A DNA stretch of 42,951 bases. Source: Bacteroidales bacterium (GTDB lineage: Bacteria; Bacteroidota; Bacteroidia; Bacteroidales; UBA10428). The notes under the pieces were generated by a model. That model had not been told where the DNA came from. It worked only from the letters and a program-made list of their open reading frames with translations, and made no database searches. Below are positions 26,293 to 34,892 of this stretch, in pieces (position 1 is the first letter of the stretch; each line of letters begins with the position of its first letter). The stretch covers positions 1 through 42,951 of the forward strand of contig JAFGPB010000113.1 of NCBI GenBank assembly GCA_016926205.1. The letters run 5' to 3'. A program made the translations under genes and the position numbers.

Positions 26293-27762
26293 TTATCGGC
26301 TGTAGTTCGGAGCTTCCCTGGTAATGGTAACATCGTGGGGATGGCTCTCGATGATCCCTGATTTTGTGATACGTACGAACCTGGCATACTTCAGTGCCTC
26401 AATATCAGCCGCACCGCAATAGCCCATTCCGGCCCTCAGTCCCCCGGTCAGCTGATACATTACCTCTGACAAAGAACCTTTAAAGGGAACCTGAGCGACT
26501 ATGCCTTCCGGAACAAGTTTCTTGATTTCCTCATCAGGATCCTGAAAATACCGGTCTCCCGAACCCTTCTGCATCGCCTCAATGGAGCCCATACCTCTGT
26601 AAGATTTGTATTTCCGGCCGTTATAAATAATGGTTTCACCCGGAGATTCTTCCACGCCCGCGAACAATGACCCGGCCATAACCGAGCTTGCCCCGGCGGC
26701 AATGGCTTTCACAATGTCACCCGAATAGCGGATACCCCCATCGGCAATTACAGGAACACCTGTTCCCCTTAGTGCTTCTGCCACCTCTGATATGGCCGTC
26801 AGCTGCGGAACACCCACACCTGCAATAACACGTGTAGTGCAGATCGAACCCGGACCGATCCCCACCTTGACGCCGTCGGCTCCTGCTTTCACCAGATCCA
26901 GTGCTGCCTCACGTGTAGCGATGTTACCAACGATGATTTCCAGGTCAGGATATTTCTTCTTTGCCTGCTTGAGTGTTTCGATGACAACTGCAGAGTGTCC
27001 GTGGGCCGTATCAATGAATACGGCATCCACATCCGATTTAACGAGTGCTTCAATCCGGGAAAAGGTATCATGGTAAGTACCGATCGCTGCAGCCACCCGC
27101 AAACGGCCCATTCCGTCCTTGCATGCATTCGGCCGGTCTTTTGCCTTGGTGATGTCCTTATAGGTGATAAGTCCGATCAAGCGGTTGTGATCATCAACAA
27201 CGGGCAGTTTTTCTATTTTATAATTCTGAAGAATGTCGGCAGCTTTTTCGAGATCCGTCTCCTGACTCGTCGTGATGATATTCTCCCTGGTCATCACCTC
27301 ACTTACCGGTTTGGACATTTCCTGCTCAAACCTGAGGTCGCGGTTGGTGACGATCCCGACAAGACCGTGATTGTTGTTGACCACCGGTATGCCTCCGATC
27401 TTGTATTCATGCATCAGGTTGAGCGCATCACCGACCGTGGCTTCCGGCTGAATCGTTATGGGATCATAGATCATTCCGTTCTCGGCCCTCTTCACGGTTT
27501 TTACATGTTTGGCCTGGTCCTCGACCGACATGTTCTTATGAATCACACCCATACCGCCCTCCCGTGCAATGGCAATAGCCAGTGTCGCTTCCGTCACCGT
27601 ATCCATTGCCGCTGATATAATGGGAGTATTCAGGATGATGTTCCTGGTCAGATGAGACTTTATGTCAACATTTCTGGGATGTACATTGGAGTAGCCCGGC
27701 ACAAGTAATACATCATCAAATGTCAGGGCTTCGGAAACGATTTTATCTGACAGAATTGCCAT
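26293..27762 (-). CDS. guaB: Inosine-5'-monophosphate dehydrogenase
   Basis: Converts IMP to XMP with NAD+, the committed step of GTP synthesis; cytosolic tetramer. I set the start at 27762 ([25 protein letters not shown]), giving 489 aa, the normal bacterial length; the track start at 27897 adds non-conserved residues. The TIM barrel is interrupted by two CBS domains ([14 protein letters not shown]... and [15 protein letters not shown]...). The catalytic loop [11 protein letters not shown] carries the active-site Cys, and the flap with GMGSIEAMQ is present. It is divergent from recQ, and 40 bp upstream of the parvulin gene. Confidence 0.97.
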   Translation of the reverse strand: MAILSDKIVSEALTFDDVLLVPGYSNVHPRNVDIKSHLTRNIILNTPIISAAMDTVTEATLAIAIAREGGMGVIHKNMSVEDQAKHVKTVKRAENGMIYDPITIQPEATVGDALNLMHEYKIGGIPVVNNNHGLVGIVTNRDLRFEQEMSKPVSEVMTRENIITTSQETDLEKAADILQNYKIEKLPVVDDHNRLIGLITYKDITKAKDRPNACKDGMGRLRVAAAIGTYHDTFSRIEALVKSDVDAVFIDTAHGHSAVVIETLKQAKKKYPDLEIIVGNIATREAALDLVKAGADGVKVGIGPGSICTTRVIAGVGVPQLTAISEVAEALRGTGVPVIADGGIRYSGDIVKAIAAGASSVMAGSLFAGVEESPGETIIYNGRKYKSYRGMGSIEAMQKGSGDRYFQDPDEEIKKLVPEGIVAQVPFKGSLSEVMYQLTGGLRAGMGYCGAADIEALKYARFVRITKSGIIESHPHDVTITREAPNYSR

Positions 27763-27791
27763 GATTTTGCCTGTGTTTGTTATAAATTGTG

Positions 27792-27799
27792 CAAAATTA
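27792..27799 (-). promoter_or_regulatory. Bacteroidota-type -7 box of guaB
   Basis: On the minus strand this reads TAATTTTG, an exact TAnnTTTG match about 30 bases upstream of the chosen guaB start, which independently supports 27762 over the longer track start. The expected -33 TTTG is not clear. Confidence 0.45.
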
Positions 27800-27905
27800 C
27801 AAAAAAACACCCAGAATTTTTTCGAAAATATTAATAATGCAATATTCGGATGGTTTTGCAATTTTATCATAACTTTCAGGACCGTTGAAGCCTTCATAAG
27901 TCAGT

Positions 27906-29819
27906 ATGATGAACGAACATCTTGAAACACTTCGGAATTACTGGGGGTTTGAAACTTTCCGTCCGTTACAGGAAGAAATTATAAGGTCGGTTATGAGTGG
28001 AAAGGACACGCTTGGCCTGATGCCGACAGGAGGCGGAAAATCACTGACATATCAGGTCCCGGCAGTGACCCTGTCCGGTTTGTGTGTGGTGGTCACCCCC
28101 CTGATTGCGCTGATGCAGGATCAGGTTGAGAATTTAAAGAAACTGGGTGTCAAGGCGATTGCAATACATTCGGGATGTAACCGTGAAGAAATCGATACTG
28201 CCCTGAACAATTGTCTTTACGGAGGTTATAAGCTTCTGTACATTTCGCCTGAACGGATCGCTTCGGAGAAATTCAGGATCCGTTTCCAGGAAATGCCTAT
28301 AAATCTTATTGCAGTCGATGAAGCACATTGTATATCCCAGTGGGGTTATGATTTCAGACCATCCTATTTAAGAATTGCCGAGTTGCGTGCCTTTCATCCC
28401 GAAGTGCCTGTTCTTGCCCTTTCTGCCACGGCCACTCCGGTGGTAACGGAAGACATCCAGAACAAACTCCTGTTCAAAAAGCCGAACCTTCTTAAAGCCA
28501 GTTTCCTGCGCGAGAACCTCATCTATGCGGTAAAAAAGACCGAGAACAGGGACCGGGATGTGATCGAAATCATCAAGAAGCTGAAGGGCAGCGGTATTGT
28601 ATATGTGCGAAGCCGGCGCAAATGTGTCGAGATCGCCAGATCACTCACAAAGGAGGGCATTTCTGTCGCATTTTACCATGCAGGTCTGGAACATCATGTG
28701 CGCACCGGGGTACAGCAAAACTGGACTGTTGGTAAGATCCGTGTAATTGTGGCGACTAATGCATTTGGTATGGGTATTGACAAGACCGATGTGCGTTTTG
28801 TGATCCATGCCGACCTTCCCGACTCCATCGAGGCATATTTCCAGGAGGCCGGCAGGGCAGGCAGGGATGGTAAGCGGTCCTGGGCTATACTTCTTAACGC
28901 CCCTTCCGACAGGAATTCCGTGCAACAGAGGATCCATGTGAACTTTCCGGACCTGGAAACGATCAAGAGAACCTATGCGGCGCTGGGCAATTATTTTCAA
29001 TTACCGGTCGGAGCAGGAAAAGGAATGGCTTTTGATTTTAGCCTTTCCGAGTTTGTGAGGAATTACAGGATGTTGATCTATACTGCCTACAGCTGCCTGA
29101 AGATGCTGGAAACAGGAGGATACATTGAGCTCACTGAAGAGATCAACAATCCGTCCAGAATAAAATTTCTGCTGAACCGTGATGACCTGTATCGGTTTCA
29201 GGTATCCAACATGCAGTTTGATGCCTTTATCAAACTTCTTTTGCGTTCCTATACCGGAGTTTTCACCGAATATACCGCCATCGACGAGACCATGCTGGCC
29301 AAAAAGGCAAACGTGAATCAGGATGTGGTAAAACAATACCTGATCAAGCTTTCGACTTTGGGAATCATCAGCTATATTCCCCAGAAAAGATCACCGATGG
29401 TCATTTATACGGAAGAACGGCTGGATGAGAAGTCTCTCTTCATTTCAAAAGACATCCATCAGGTCAGAAAATCCAGGTACGTTGAGCGTGTCGAAGCCAT
29501 GGTGAAATTCGCCGAGACGAAAGACAAATGCCGGAGCCAGCTTCTGCTTGAGTATTTTGGTGAATACGGTTCACCCGCCTGCGGTGAATGCGATGTGTGC
29601 CGCACCAAAAATGAAACCGGGGAAAAAAAGAAAGATGTCACCGGTCTGCAGGAAGAAATTCTGAGAACGATCGGAACGGGGGCGCTGTCCGTTGAAGAGT
29701 TGTCCACCCGGCTGAAGGTAAACAGGGAAGTGCTTACCGGAATTGTACAATGGATGCTCGACAATGAGTTCATATCTCTGACGGAAGACCGGTTGCTGAC
29801 CCGGCACCGTTCAGGATGA
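27906..29819 (+). CDS. recQ: RecQ-family ATP-dependent DNA helicase with an inserted domain
   Basis: A 3'-5' DNA helicase in recombination and replication repair, cytosolic. Helicase motifs are complete: Walker A in MPTGGGKS (39-46), DEAH (138-141), SATATP (173-178), and the motif VI region QEAGRAGRDGK (313-323). The four-Cys zinc motif is present, but it lies at residues 542, 559, 562 and 565, far downstream of the helicase core. In E. coli RecQ it follows directly (around 380). About 190 residues of mainly helical, winged-helix-like sequence are therefore inserted. The C-terminal 60 aa look like another winged helix; no HRDC domain is seen. Starts with two consecutive ATG codons; either could be used. 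Confidence 0.92.
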   Translation: MMNEHLETLRNYWGFETFRPLQEEIIRSVMSGKDTLGLMPTGGGKSLTYQVPAVTLSGLCVVVTPLIALMQDQVENLKKLGVKAIAIHSGCNREEIDTALNNCLYGGYKLLYISPERIASEKFRIRFQEMPINLIAVDEAHCISQWGYDFRPSYLRIAELRAFHPEVPVLALSATATPVVTEDIQNKLLFKKPNLLKASFLRENLIYAVKKTENRDRDVIEIIKKLKGSGIVYVRSRRKCVEIARSLTKEGISVAFYHAGLEHHVRTGVQQNWTVGKIRVIVATNAFGMGIDKTDVRFVIHADLPDSIEAYFQEAGRAGRDGKRSWAILLNAPSDRNSVQQRIHVNFPDLETIKRTYAALGNYFQLPVGAGKGMAFDFSLSEFVRNYRMLIYTAYSCLKMLETGGYIELTEEINNPSRIKFLLNRDDLYRFQVSNMQFDAFIKLLLRSYTGVFTEYTAIDETMLAKKANVNQDVVKQYLIKLSTLGIISYIPQKRSPMVIYTEERLDEKSLFISKDIHQVRKSRYVERVEAMVKFAETKDKCRSQLLLEYFGEYGSPACGECDVCRTKNETGEKKKDVTGLQEEILRTIGTGALSVEELSTRLKVNREVLTGIVQWMLDNEFISLTEDRLLTRHRSG

Positions 29820-29926
29820 GGAATGACGACAGGCAATTTCAGCCGTTTTATGAACAAATTACAGATATGATTCAACCGCTGGCCAGATATTTATACATTT
29901 GCAGCTGATAAAGATATGATGCATTC

Positions 29927-30544
29927 ATGGACGGAATGAGGGGTAGAGACATAACAAACAAAGGAAATTACTTTGAAAACATTGACGAGGATTTTATTAA
30001 AACGTTACCTGTAAGATCCTTTGAGGGAAAAATATACCTGATCGATACGACTGAAAAGCTGAAATCGGCAGAGCCGCTGCTTGTTAACGAAAGAATATTC
30101 GGATTTGATACGGAGACAAAACCTTCTTACAAAAAAGGCCGGATCCATCAGGTTTCGCTGCTTCAGCTGGCAACACACAACAAGGCCTTTCTCTTCCGGC
30201 TCAATAAAATAAAAATCCCGGATTTGCTTGTGCAGATTATACAGGATCCGGATTGCCTGAAGATCGGGACTGCGATCAGGGAAGACCTGAATGCGTTGAA
30301 CCGGTTGCGGGCCATGGAGCCTGAAGGGTTTGTTGAACTGCAGGAATTTGTCAAGAAATACGGGATTGCTGACAACGGATTGAAAAAACTTACCGCCAAC
30401 GTCCTTGGGATCAGAATTTCAAAAAGAAACCAGACTTCAAACTGGGCTCGTGCCGTGCTTACCAGGGAACAGCTTCAGTATGCGGCAATGGACGCATGGG
30501 TATGCCTGGAAATTTATAAAACGTTAAAGCGCAACGATCATTAG
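29927..30544 (+). CDS. RNase D-like DEDDy 3'-5' exonuclease domain protein
   Basis: A 205-aa exonuclease of the DnaQ/RNase D superfamily. Acidic residues of the DEDD set are visible: FDTET (D61, E63), IGTAIREDL (D120) and YAAMD (Y185, D189), making it the DEDDy subtype. There is no HRDC domain after the catalytic domain, so it is shorter than RNase D of E. coli (375 aa). Related Bacteroidota proteins are annotated simply as 3'-5' exonuclease domain-containing; the substrate could be tRNA precursor, small RNA or DNA. It follows recQ by 107 bp on the same strand. Its stop lies 6 bp from a 39-bp duplicated segment of the convergent gnd gene. Confidence 0.85.
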   Translation: MDGMRGRDITNKGNYFENIDEDFIKTLPVRSFEGKIYLIDTTEKLKSAEPLLVNERIFGFDTETKPSYKKGRIHQVSLLQLATHNKAFLFRLNKIKIPDLLVQIIQDPDCLKIGTAIREDLNALNRLRAMEPEGFVELQEFVKKYGIADNGLKKLTANVLGIRISKRNQTSNWARAVLTREQLQYAAMDAWVCLEIYKTLKRNDH

Positions 30545-30550
30545 GTTTTA

Positions 30551-30630
30551 AATTGCTATCCTTCATAGGAGCCCGACGTGGTTTCCCCTTGAATTGCTAT
30601 CCTTCATAGGAGCCCGACGTGGTTTCCCCT
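30551..30630. repeat. 39-bp tandem duplication of the gnd 3' end
   Basis: The segment AATTGCTATCCTTCATAGGA... (39 bp) occurs twice, at 30551-30589 and 30592-30630, with a 2-bp spacer TG and a period of 41 bp. The right copy contains the last 11 codons and stop of gnd; the left copy is an exact duplicate lying between the two convergent stop codons. It looks like a recent slippage or recombination product because no mismatch has accumulated. Confidence 0.95.
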
Positions 30631-32051
30631 CCCCTGCCGGTCCAGTTGGTATGAAAAAATTCTCCGCGTGGACGGTCTGTACGCTCATAGGTGTGCGCTC
30701 CAAAATAGTCGCGCTGGGCCTGGATTAAATTTGCAGGCAGCCTGTCGGACCGGTACCCGTCCAGGTAAGTCAGTCCGGATACCAGCGCAGGTATGCTGAG
30801 TCCGTTCATAACGGCAGCCGACACGATGCGCCTCCAGCTTTGCTCCGCCTGCATGATCTGCCGGCTGAAATAATCATCGATCAGCAGGTTGGGCAAATGT
30901 TTGTTTTTCTGATAGGCTTCCTGTATCTTATCCAGAAATGCAGACCTGATGATGCATCCACCCCGCCAGATCAGGGCTATACCCCCGAAATCAAGATCCC
31001 ATCTGTGATGTTCAGCAGCTGCCCGCATCAATGAATAGCCCTGGGCATAGGAAACAATCTTTGCAGCATACAGTGCCATTCGGAGATCTTCTATCAGCCT
31101 TTTCCGTTCGGGAAGATCATTTATTGCCGGATTCTTCAGCAATTCAGACGCCTTCATGCGCTCTTCCTTCCGGGCTGAGAGGAACCTGGCAAATACAGCC
31201 TCAGTGATCAGTGTAAGCGGCACACCGAGATCGAGGGATTCCACGCTGGTCCATTTGCCTGTACCTTTCTGGCCTGCAGCATCCAGAATTTTTTCCAGCA
31301 GAGGTTGTCCATCCGCATCCCTGAATTTCATGATGTCACGTGTGATTTCAATGAGATAACTGTTCAGTTCACCACGGTTCCATGTATCAAAGACATGATA
31401 CATTTCATCATGATCCAGTCCTGCCAGCCTCTTCAATATGTAATATACCTCCGATATAAGCTGCATATCCCCGTATTCAATCCCGTTATGCACCATTTTC
31501 ACAAAATGACCTGCTCCGTTTTCCCCGATCCAGTCGCAGCAGGGCGTTCCGTCATCCACTCTGGCAGCTATCGAACGGAACAATGACCTTATGTGAGGCC
31601 ATGCTTCGGGAGATCCTCCCGGCATGAGCGAAGGACCTGTCAGTGCTCCTTCTTCACCACCCGAGATGCCCGTACCAACAAACAGCATTCCTTTCCCCTC
31701 GATGTATTCGGTTCTTCTGATCGTATCGCGGTAATTGGAGTTCCCGCCGTCTATAAGGGTATCGCCCTTGTACATGTATGGAAGCAGATTTTCAATAACT
31801 TCATCCACGGGCCTGCCCGCCCTGACCATGATCATGATCCTGTGGGGACGCGAGGTGCTTGCGACCAGCTCTTCAAGGGAATAAGCAGGAAGGATGTTTT
31901 TGCCTTTTGCCCTGCCATTGACGAAGTCCTCCGTTTTCTTTGCAGTTCTGTTGTATACGGCAACCGTGAAGCCCTTGCTTTCCATGTTCAGGACCAGGTT
32001 CTCACCCATCACCGCAAGACCGATGAGTCCGATATCTGCCAGTCGTTTCAT
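30597..32051 (-). CDS. gnd: 6-phosphogluconate dehydrogenase, decarboxylating
   Basis: Oxidises 6-phosphogluconate to ribulose 5-phosphate and CO2, generating NADPH, in the oxidative pentose-phosphate pathway; cytosolic dimer. The 484-aa protein has the Rossmann motif IGLIGLAVMGENLVLNM (residues 7-23), GGNSNYRDT, FVGTGISGGEEGA, and the catalytic helix KMVHNGIEYGDMQ. The C-terminal end RGEFFHTNWTGRGG is typical of the long (NADP) type. It is on the minus strand downstream of pdxB, separated from it by 123 bp containing hairpins. The other two pathway genes, zwf and pgl, lie 4.4 kb away on the opposite strand. Confidence 0.96.
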   Translation of the reverse strand: MKRLADIGLIGLAVMGENLVLNMESKGFTVAVYNRTAKKTEDFVNGRAKGKNILPAYSLEELVASTSRPHRIMIMVRAGRPVDEVIENLLPYMYKGDTLIDGGNSNYRDTIRRTEYIEGKGMLFVGTGISGGEEGALTGPSLMPGGSPEAWPHIRSLFRSIAARVDDGTPCCDWIGENGAGHFVKMVHNGIEYGDMQLISEVYYILKRLAGLDHDEMYHVFDTWNRGELNSYLIEITRDIMKFRDADGQPLLEKILDAAGQKGTGKWTSVESLDLGVPLTLITEAVFARFLSARKEERMKASELLKNPAINDLPERKRLIEDLRMALYAAKIVSYAQGYSLMRAAAEHHRWDLDFGGIALIWRGGCIIRSAFLDKIQEAYQKNKHLPNLLIDDYFSRQIMQAEQSWRRIVSAAVMNGLSIPALVSGLTYLDGYRSDRLPANLIQAQRDYFGAHTYERTDRPRGEFFHTNWTGRGGETTSGSYEG

Positions 32052-32110
32052 TTTTTATCGCAATATAATATTATCCTTAGAACATACCAATTTCTTCAGC
32101 ATGCAATGCC

Positions 32111-32172
32111 ATCTGCAATGCAGATCCCATCCCTGCCGTAAAATATGTATCAGACGGCTGACAGGCAGGGAT
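32111..32172 (-). other. Two stem-loops between pdxB and gnd
   Basis: A perfect 9-bp inverted repeat, ATCCCTGCC/GGCAGGGAT, at 32129-32137 and 32164-32172 with a 26-nt loop, begins 3 bp past the pdxB stop in the direction of transcription. It is followed by a second, short hairpin ATCTGC/GCAGAT at 32111-32125 with a 3-nt loop. Neither is followed by a T-run, so an RNA-processing or attenuation element is as likely as a terminator. Confidence 0.5.
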
Positions 32173-32174
32173 CA

Positions 32175-33302
32175 TCATGTAATGACCCTGAATCCCATCC
32201 TCCTGCAACGGCGCTCAATGGATGTCCATGAGTCTGAGAGCTTCAGGGTGAAAGACCTGAACTCTCTTCTTAAGGGATAATCCGAACGCAGCCTTTCAAA
32301 ATTTCCAGGTGATTTTCTTAACCTCTCATCATCCTTCAGGACATCATAGGAGGCCAGAATGGCTTCTGCCAGGATCTCCTCTTCCGTAAGTCCCCTGCAG
32401 TTTATCCTGACTTCAGGATGTTCCGGCAGAGGAATATTATCCGGTCTCCAGTCATCCAGTCCGAAGTTGAAGAACCGGCTTGCTTCCTGTATGATCATAG
32501 CTGTACCATTGGCCTTCCCGTCAGCCGAATATCCTGCGATATGCGGAGTTGCAAGATCTGTCAGTGACAGAAGTTCCCGGTCAATATCCGGTTCATCTTC
32601 CCATACATCAGCCACCAGTCCACCGATCCTTCCGGATTTCAGTGCTGACCTGAGGGCTCCGCCATCTCCCACGGGTCCCCTCGAGGTATTGATGATGAAA
32701 GTCCCGGGATTGCTCTTTGAAAGCAGCTCTTCACCGATCATGTGATGGGTGTTGTGATCCCCTCCGGACTGTAAGGGCACATGAAATGTTATGATACTGC
32801 TCTCGCGAAGGATCCCTTCGAGTTTAATAAATCCGCAAACACCTTCTTTTTCAACCCTTGGAGGATCACAAAGGTATACGTGCATTCCGAGCATTTCGGC
32901 TGTACGTACCACCCTCGATCCCACATGACCGACACCGACCACGCCAATCGGCCTGTCCCTGAGTGAAAATCCGTGCTTCTTTGACAGCCTCACCAGTGAA
33001 GATGCCAGATACTGGTTTACGGACTCTGCATTGCATCCGGGTGCATTCCGCCAGACAATATGGTTTGTGTCACAGTATGCGGTATCAATATGGTCATAAC
33101 CAATGGTTGCAGTCCCGATGAACTGAACTTTCGTACGATCCAGGAGTTCACTGTTGCAGAACGTCCTTGTGCGGATCAGCAGTGCATCTGTATCTTTCAG
33201 GTGTTGGTTCCGGATCCCGTTCCCCGGAAGGTATTCAACCTCCGCAAAAGGTTCCAGCACACCCTGGATAAAAGGTATGTCCCGGTCAACAACGAATTTC
33301 AT
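32175..33302 (-). CDS. pdxB: 4-phosphoerythronate dehydrogenase
   Basis: Second step of DXP-dependent pyridoxal phosphate synthesis, oxidising 4-phosphoerythronate (derived from erythrose 4-phosphate) with NAD+; cytosolic. The 375-aa protein belongs to the D-2-hydroxyacid dehydrogenases. Diagnostic of PdxB are the N-terminal MKFVVDRDIPF, the FIGTATIGYDHID and APGCNAESVNQY segments, and a C-terminal dimerisation (DUF3410-like) region. The Arg, Glu, His catalytic set is visible in NTSRGPV, DVWEDEP and ATPHIAGYSADGK. It lies 8 bp after the Gfo/Idh gene and 123 bp before gnd, so it is probably co-transcribed with the former. Confidence 0.92.
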   Translation of the reverse strand: MKFVVDRDIPFIQGVLEPFAEVEYLPGNGIRNQHLKDTDALLIRTRTFCNSELLDRTKVQFIGTATIGYDHIDTAYCDTNHIVWRNAPGCNAESVNQYLASSLVRLSKKHGFSLRDRPIGVVGVGHVGSRVVRTAEMLGMHVYLCDPPRVEKEGVCGFIKLEGILRESSIITFHVPLQSGGDHNTHHMIGEELLSKSNPGTFIINTSRGPVGDGGALRSALKSGRIGGLVADVWEDEPDIDRELLSLTDLATPHIAGYSADGKANGTAMIIQEASRFFNFGLDDWRPDNIPLPEHPEVRINCRGLTEEEILAEAILASYDVLKDDERLRKSPGNFERLRSDYPLRREFRSFTLKLSDSWTSIERRCRRMGFRVIT

Positions 33303-33310
33303 TAAGCATA

Positions 33311-34291
33311 CTATATTTTTCCCAGTACTTTGTCCATTATATAATTGGTCAGGGCAGCATCCTCACCATTGCAGGTCCTGTCCCTGAGCCCCCGGAGTTC
33401 CTCGACCATGTTTCTGATAAAACTCAGCTGAATGTGCTCCGGATTCGGAGGCAGGAATTCCACTGTGCCGTTTTGTGTCACCTGCCTGATGGGTGTAAAC
33501 CTGAAGGTGGAAAATTCAACAGATCCTTCCGTTCCGTATATCCTGATGACATCAGTATGGTGTTTCCGGTCCGCCACGAAACACCATGATCCGGAAAGCG
33601 GCAGGCCGCTCCCGAATTCCAGTCCTGCAAATACCAGATCTTCCGGAGGGTATAAGCCAGCCCTCTGAAAGGTATGTCCCCATATTTTAACCGGACGGCC
33701 AAACAGCCAGATCATCAGATCGATCTGATGACAGGCAATGTCGTAAAAATAACCGCCCCCTGAGATTTCAGGAACCAAACGCCAGGGCAGTCCGGCTGAA
33801 TCCGTGTCCTCACTCCTCGGAGGAACATGATAATCAATCTCCACAAAAAGTAACTTTCCGATCTGTTCTTCCCGGACCAGCTCCTGCACCTTTTTAAAAT
33901 ATGGCAGCGCCCTTCTGTAATAGGCCACATAAAGCGGTACTCTTTTTTGGGCTGCAAATTCATTCATCCGGATACAGTCATTCCACGATGCAGCCATCGG
34001 TTTTTCGACATACACAGCCTTACCCGCTTCCATAACCTCTAAAGCATACCGTGCATGAGAAGAAGGAGGTGTTGCAATGTATACGGCATTCACGTCCGGA
34101 TCCCCGATCAACCGGCGGGCATCCGAATACCACCTGGGTACATGATGTCTTTTTGCATAGTCTTCTGCCCTGACCTCATCCCGGCGCATGACAGCCACCA
34201 GCCGGGAACCCTCCACCTTGCTGAAAGCAGGACCGCTTTTCTGTTCCGTTACATTTCCACAGCCGATGATCCCCCATCCGATCTCCTTCAT
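33311..34291 (-). CDS. Gfo/Idh/MocA family oxidoreductase
   Basis: A 326-aa NAD(P)-dependent dehydrogenase. The N-terminal Rossmann fold has WGIIGCGNV (about 6-14), the family EKP motif is present (VYVEKPMA), and the C-terminal domain carries the catalytic-type segment GGYFYDIACHQIDL (Asp and His). No Tat or Sec signal is visible, so it is probably cytosolic. Substrates in the family are sugars, inositols and their derivatives; none can be chosen here. It ends 8 bp before pdxB. One speculative link is to the two DUF1080 proteins of this window, since family members oxidise sugars at C3 to make the keto-glycosides that DUF1080 proteins act on. Confidence 0.9.
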   Translation of the reverse strand: MKEIGWGIIGCGNVTEQKSGPAFSKVEGSRLVAVMRRDEVRAEDYAKRHHVPRWYSDARRLIGDPDVNAVYIATPPSSHARYALEVMEAGKAVYVEKPMAASWNDCIRMNEFAAQKRVPLYVAYYRRALPYFKKVQELVREEQIGKLLFVEIDYHVPPRSEDTDSAGLPWRLVPEISGGGYFYDIACHQIDLMIWLFGRPVKIWGHTFQRAGLYPPEDLVFAGLEFGSGLPLSGSWCFVADRKHHTDVIRIYGTEGSVEFSTFRFTPIRQVTQNGTVEFLPPNPEHIQLSFIRNMVEELRGLRDRTCNGEDAALTNYIMDKVLGKI

Positions 34292-34437
34292 GGTTTCAAC
34301 TGTTTGATGTTGCTGCTCTTTTCATCGGATTTATGCCCCTGATCTCCCATAAGCATTGAATATTCAGAAAAGAAACTGATATGCAAAAGATTTAGAATCA
34401 TGAACAAACACGGCATTCCGACAGTAATTTTTTCATA

Positions 34438-34452
34438 CTGAAACAATTTCAG
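34438..34452 (-). terminator. Possible hairpin over the lipoprotein stop codon
   Basis: On the minus strand CTGAAATTGTTTCAG forms a perfect 6-bp stem with a 3-nt loop and includes the TGA stop of the small lipoprotein gene. It is followed by TATGAAAAAATT rather than a T-run, so it may be a stability element rather than a terminator. Confidence 0.25.
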
Positions 34453-34892
34453 GGAAATCCCGGCTTCAACCGCACGTCAAGCGTTTCCCCGTTTATGATG
34501 TAGCATTCCTCATCACAGGCATCCGGAACCTTAAGGATTTCGATCGTTGTTCCATCGACCGCATAAACCACCTTACCGCCATGATAATATTCAGCCTTAA
34601 CCGAATACGCCTGTTCCACAGCTACCCACAGATAATACGGGTCCGTGAAAGCGGTATCCACACATTCAACCACTCCACCCTCAATGTTTCCCCGGTAGAA
34701 TGTCAGTGGCACTTCCTGAATCCCACCATTCAGCGTCAGGCGGACGATCAGGTCAGCGCTGTCGGGTCTGATCTGATAGCACTCCGAGCAATCCACCTCG
34801 CCATAATACACCTTCTCCCCGCAGGATGCGATCCCTGTGATCAGAAAGATCAGCAATGTCCCTTTCAGTTTTGCAGATATGCTTCTTTTCAT
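34449..34892 (-). CDS. Small lipoprotein, hypothetical
   Basis: I do not recognise this family. The 147-aa product has a lipoprotein signal with lipobox IASC (Cys24), so it is probably anchored in the outer or inner membrane. The mature part has a CxxC pair (VDCSECYQI) and two more Cys near the C-terminus (ACDEECYI), perhaps forming disulphides, and is predicted to be mostly beta. Its ATG overlaps the TGA stop of the upstream ankyrin-barrel gene (ATGA), indicating translational coupling and a likely shared function. No enzyme motif is seen. Confidence 0.75.
   Translation of the reverse strand: MKRSISAKLKGTLLIFLITGIASCGEKVYYGEVDCSECYQIRPDSADLIVRLTLNGGIQEVPLTFYRGNIEGGVVECVDTAFTDPYYLWVAVEQAYSVKAEYYHGGKVVYAVDGTTIEILKVPDACDEECYIINGETLDVRLKPGFP

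Noticed and set aside
26995-27615. 206-aa plus-strand ORF
   Set aside because: Antisense shadow of guaB; no domain and no start context.
27763-27897. N-terminal extension of guaB
   Set aside because: Non-conserved, and it covers the -7 promoter box at 27792-27799.
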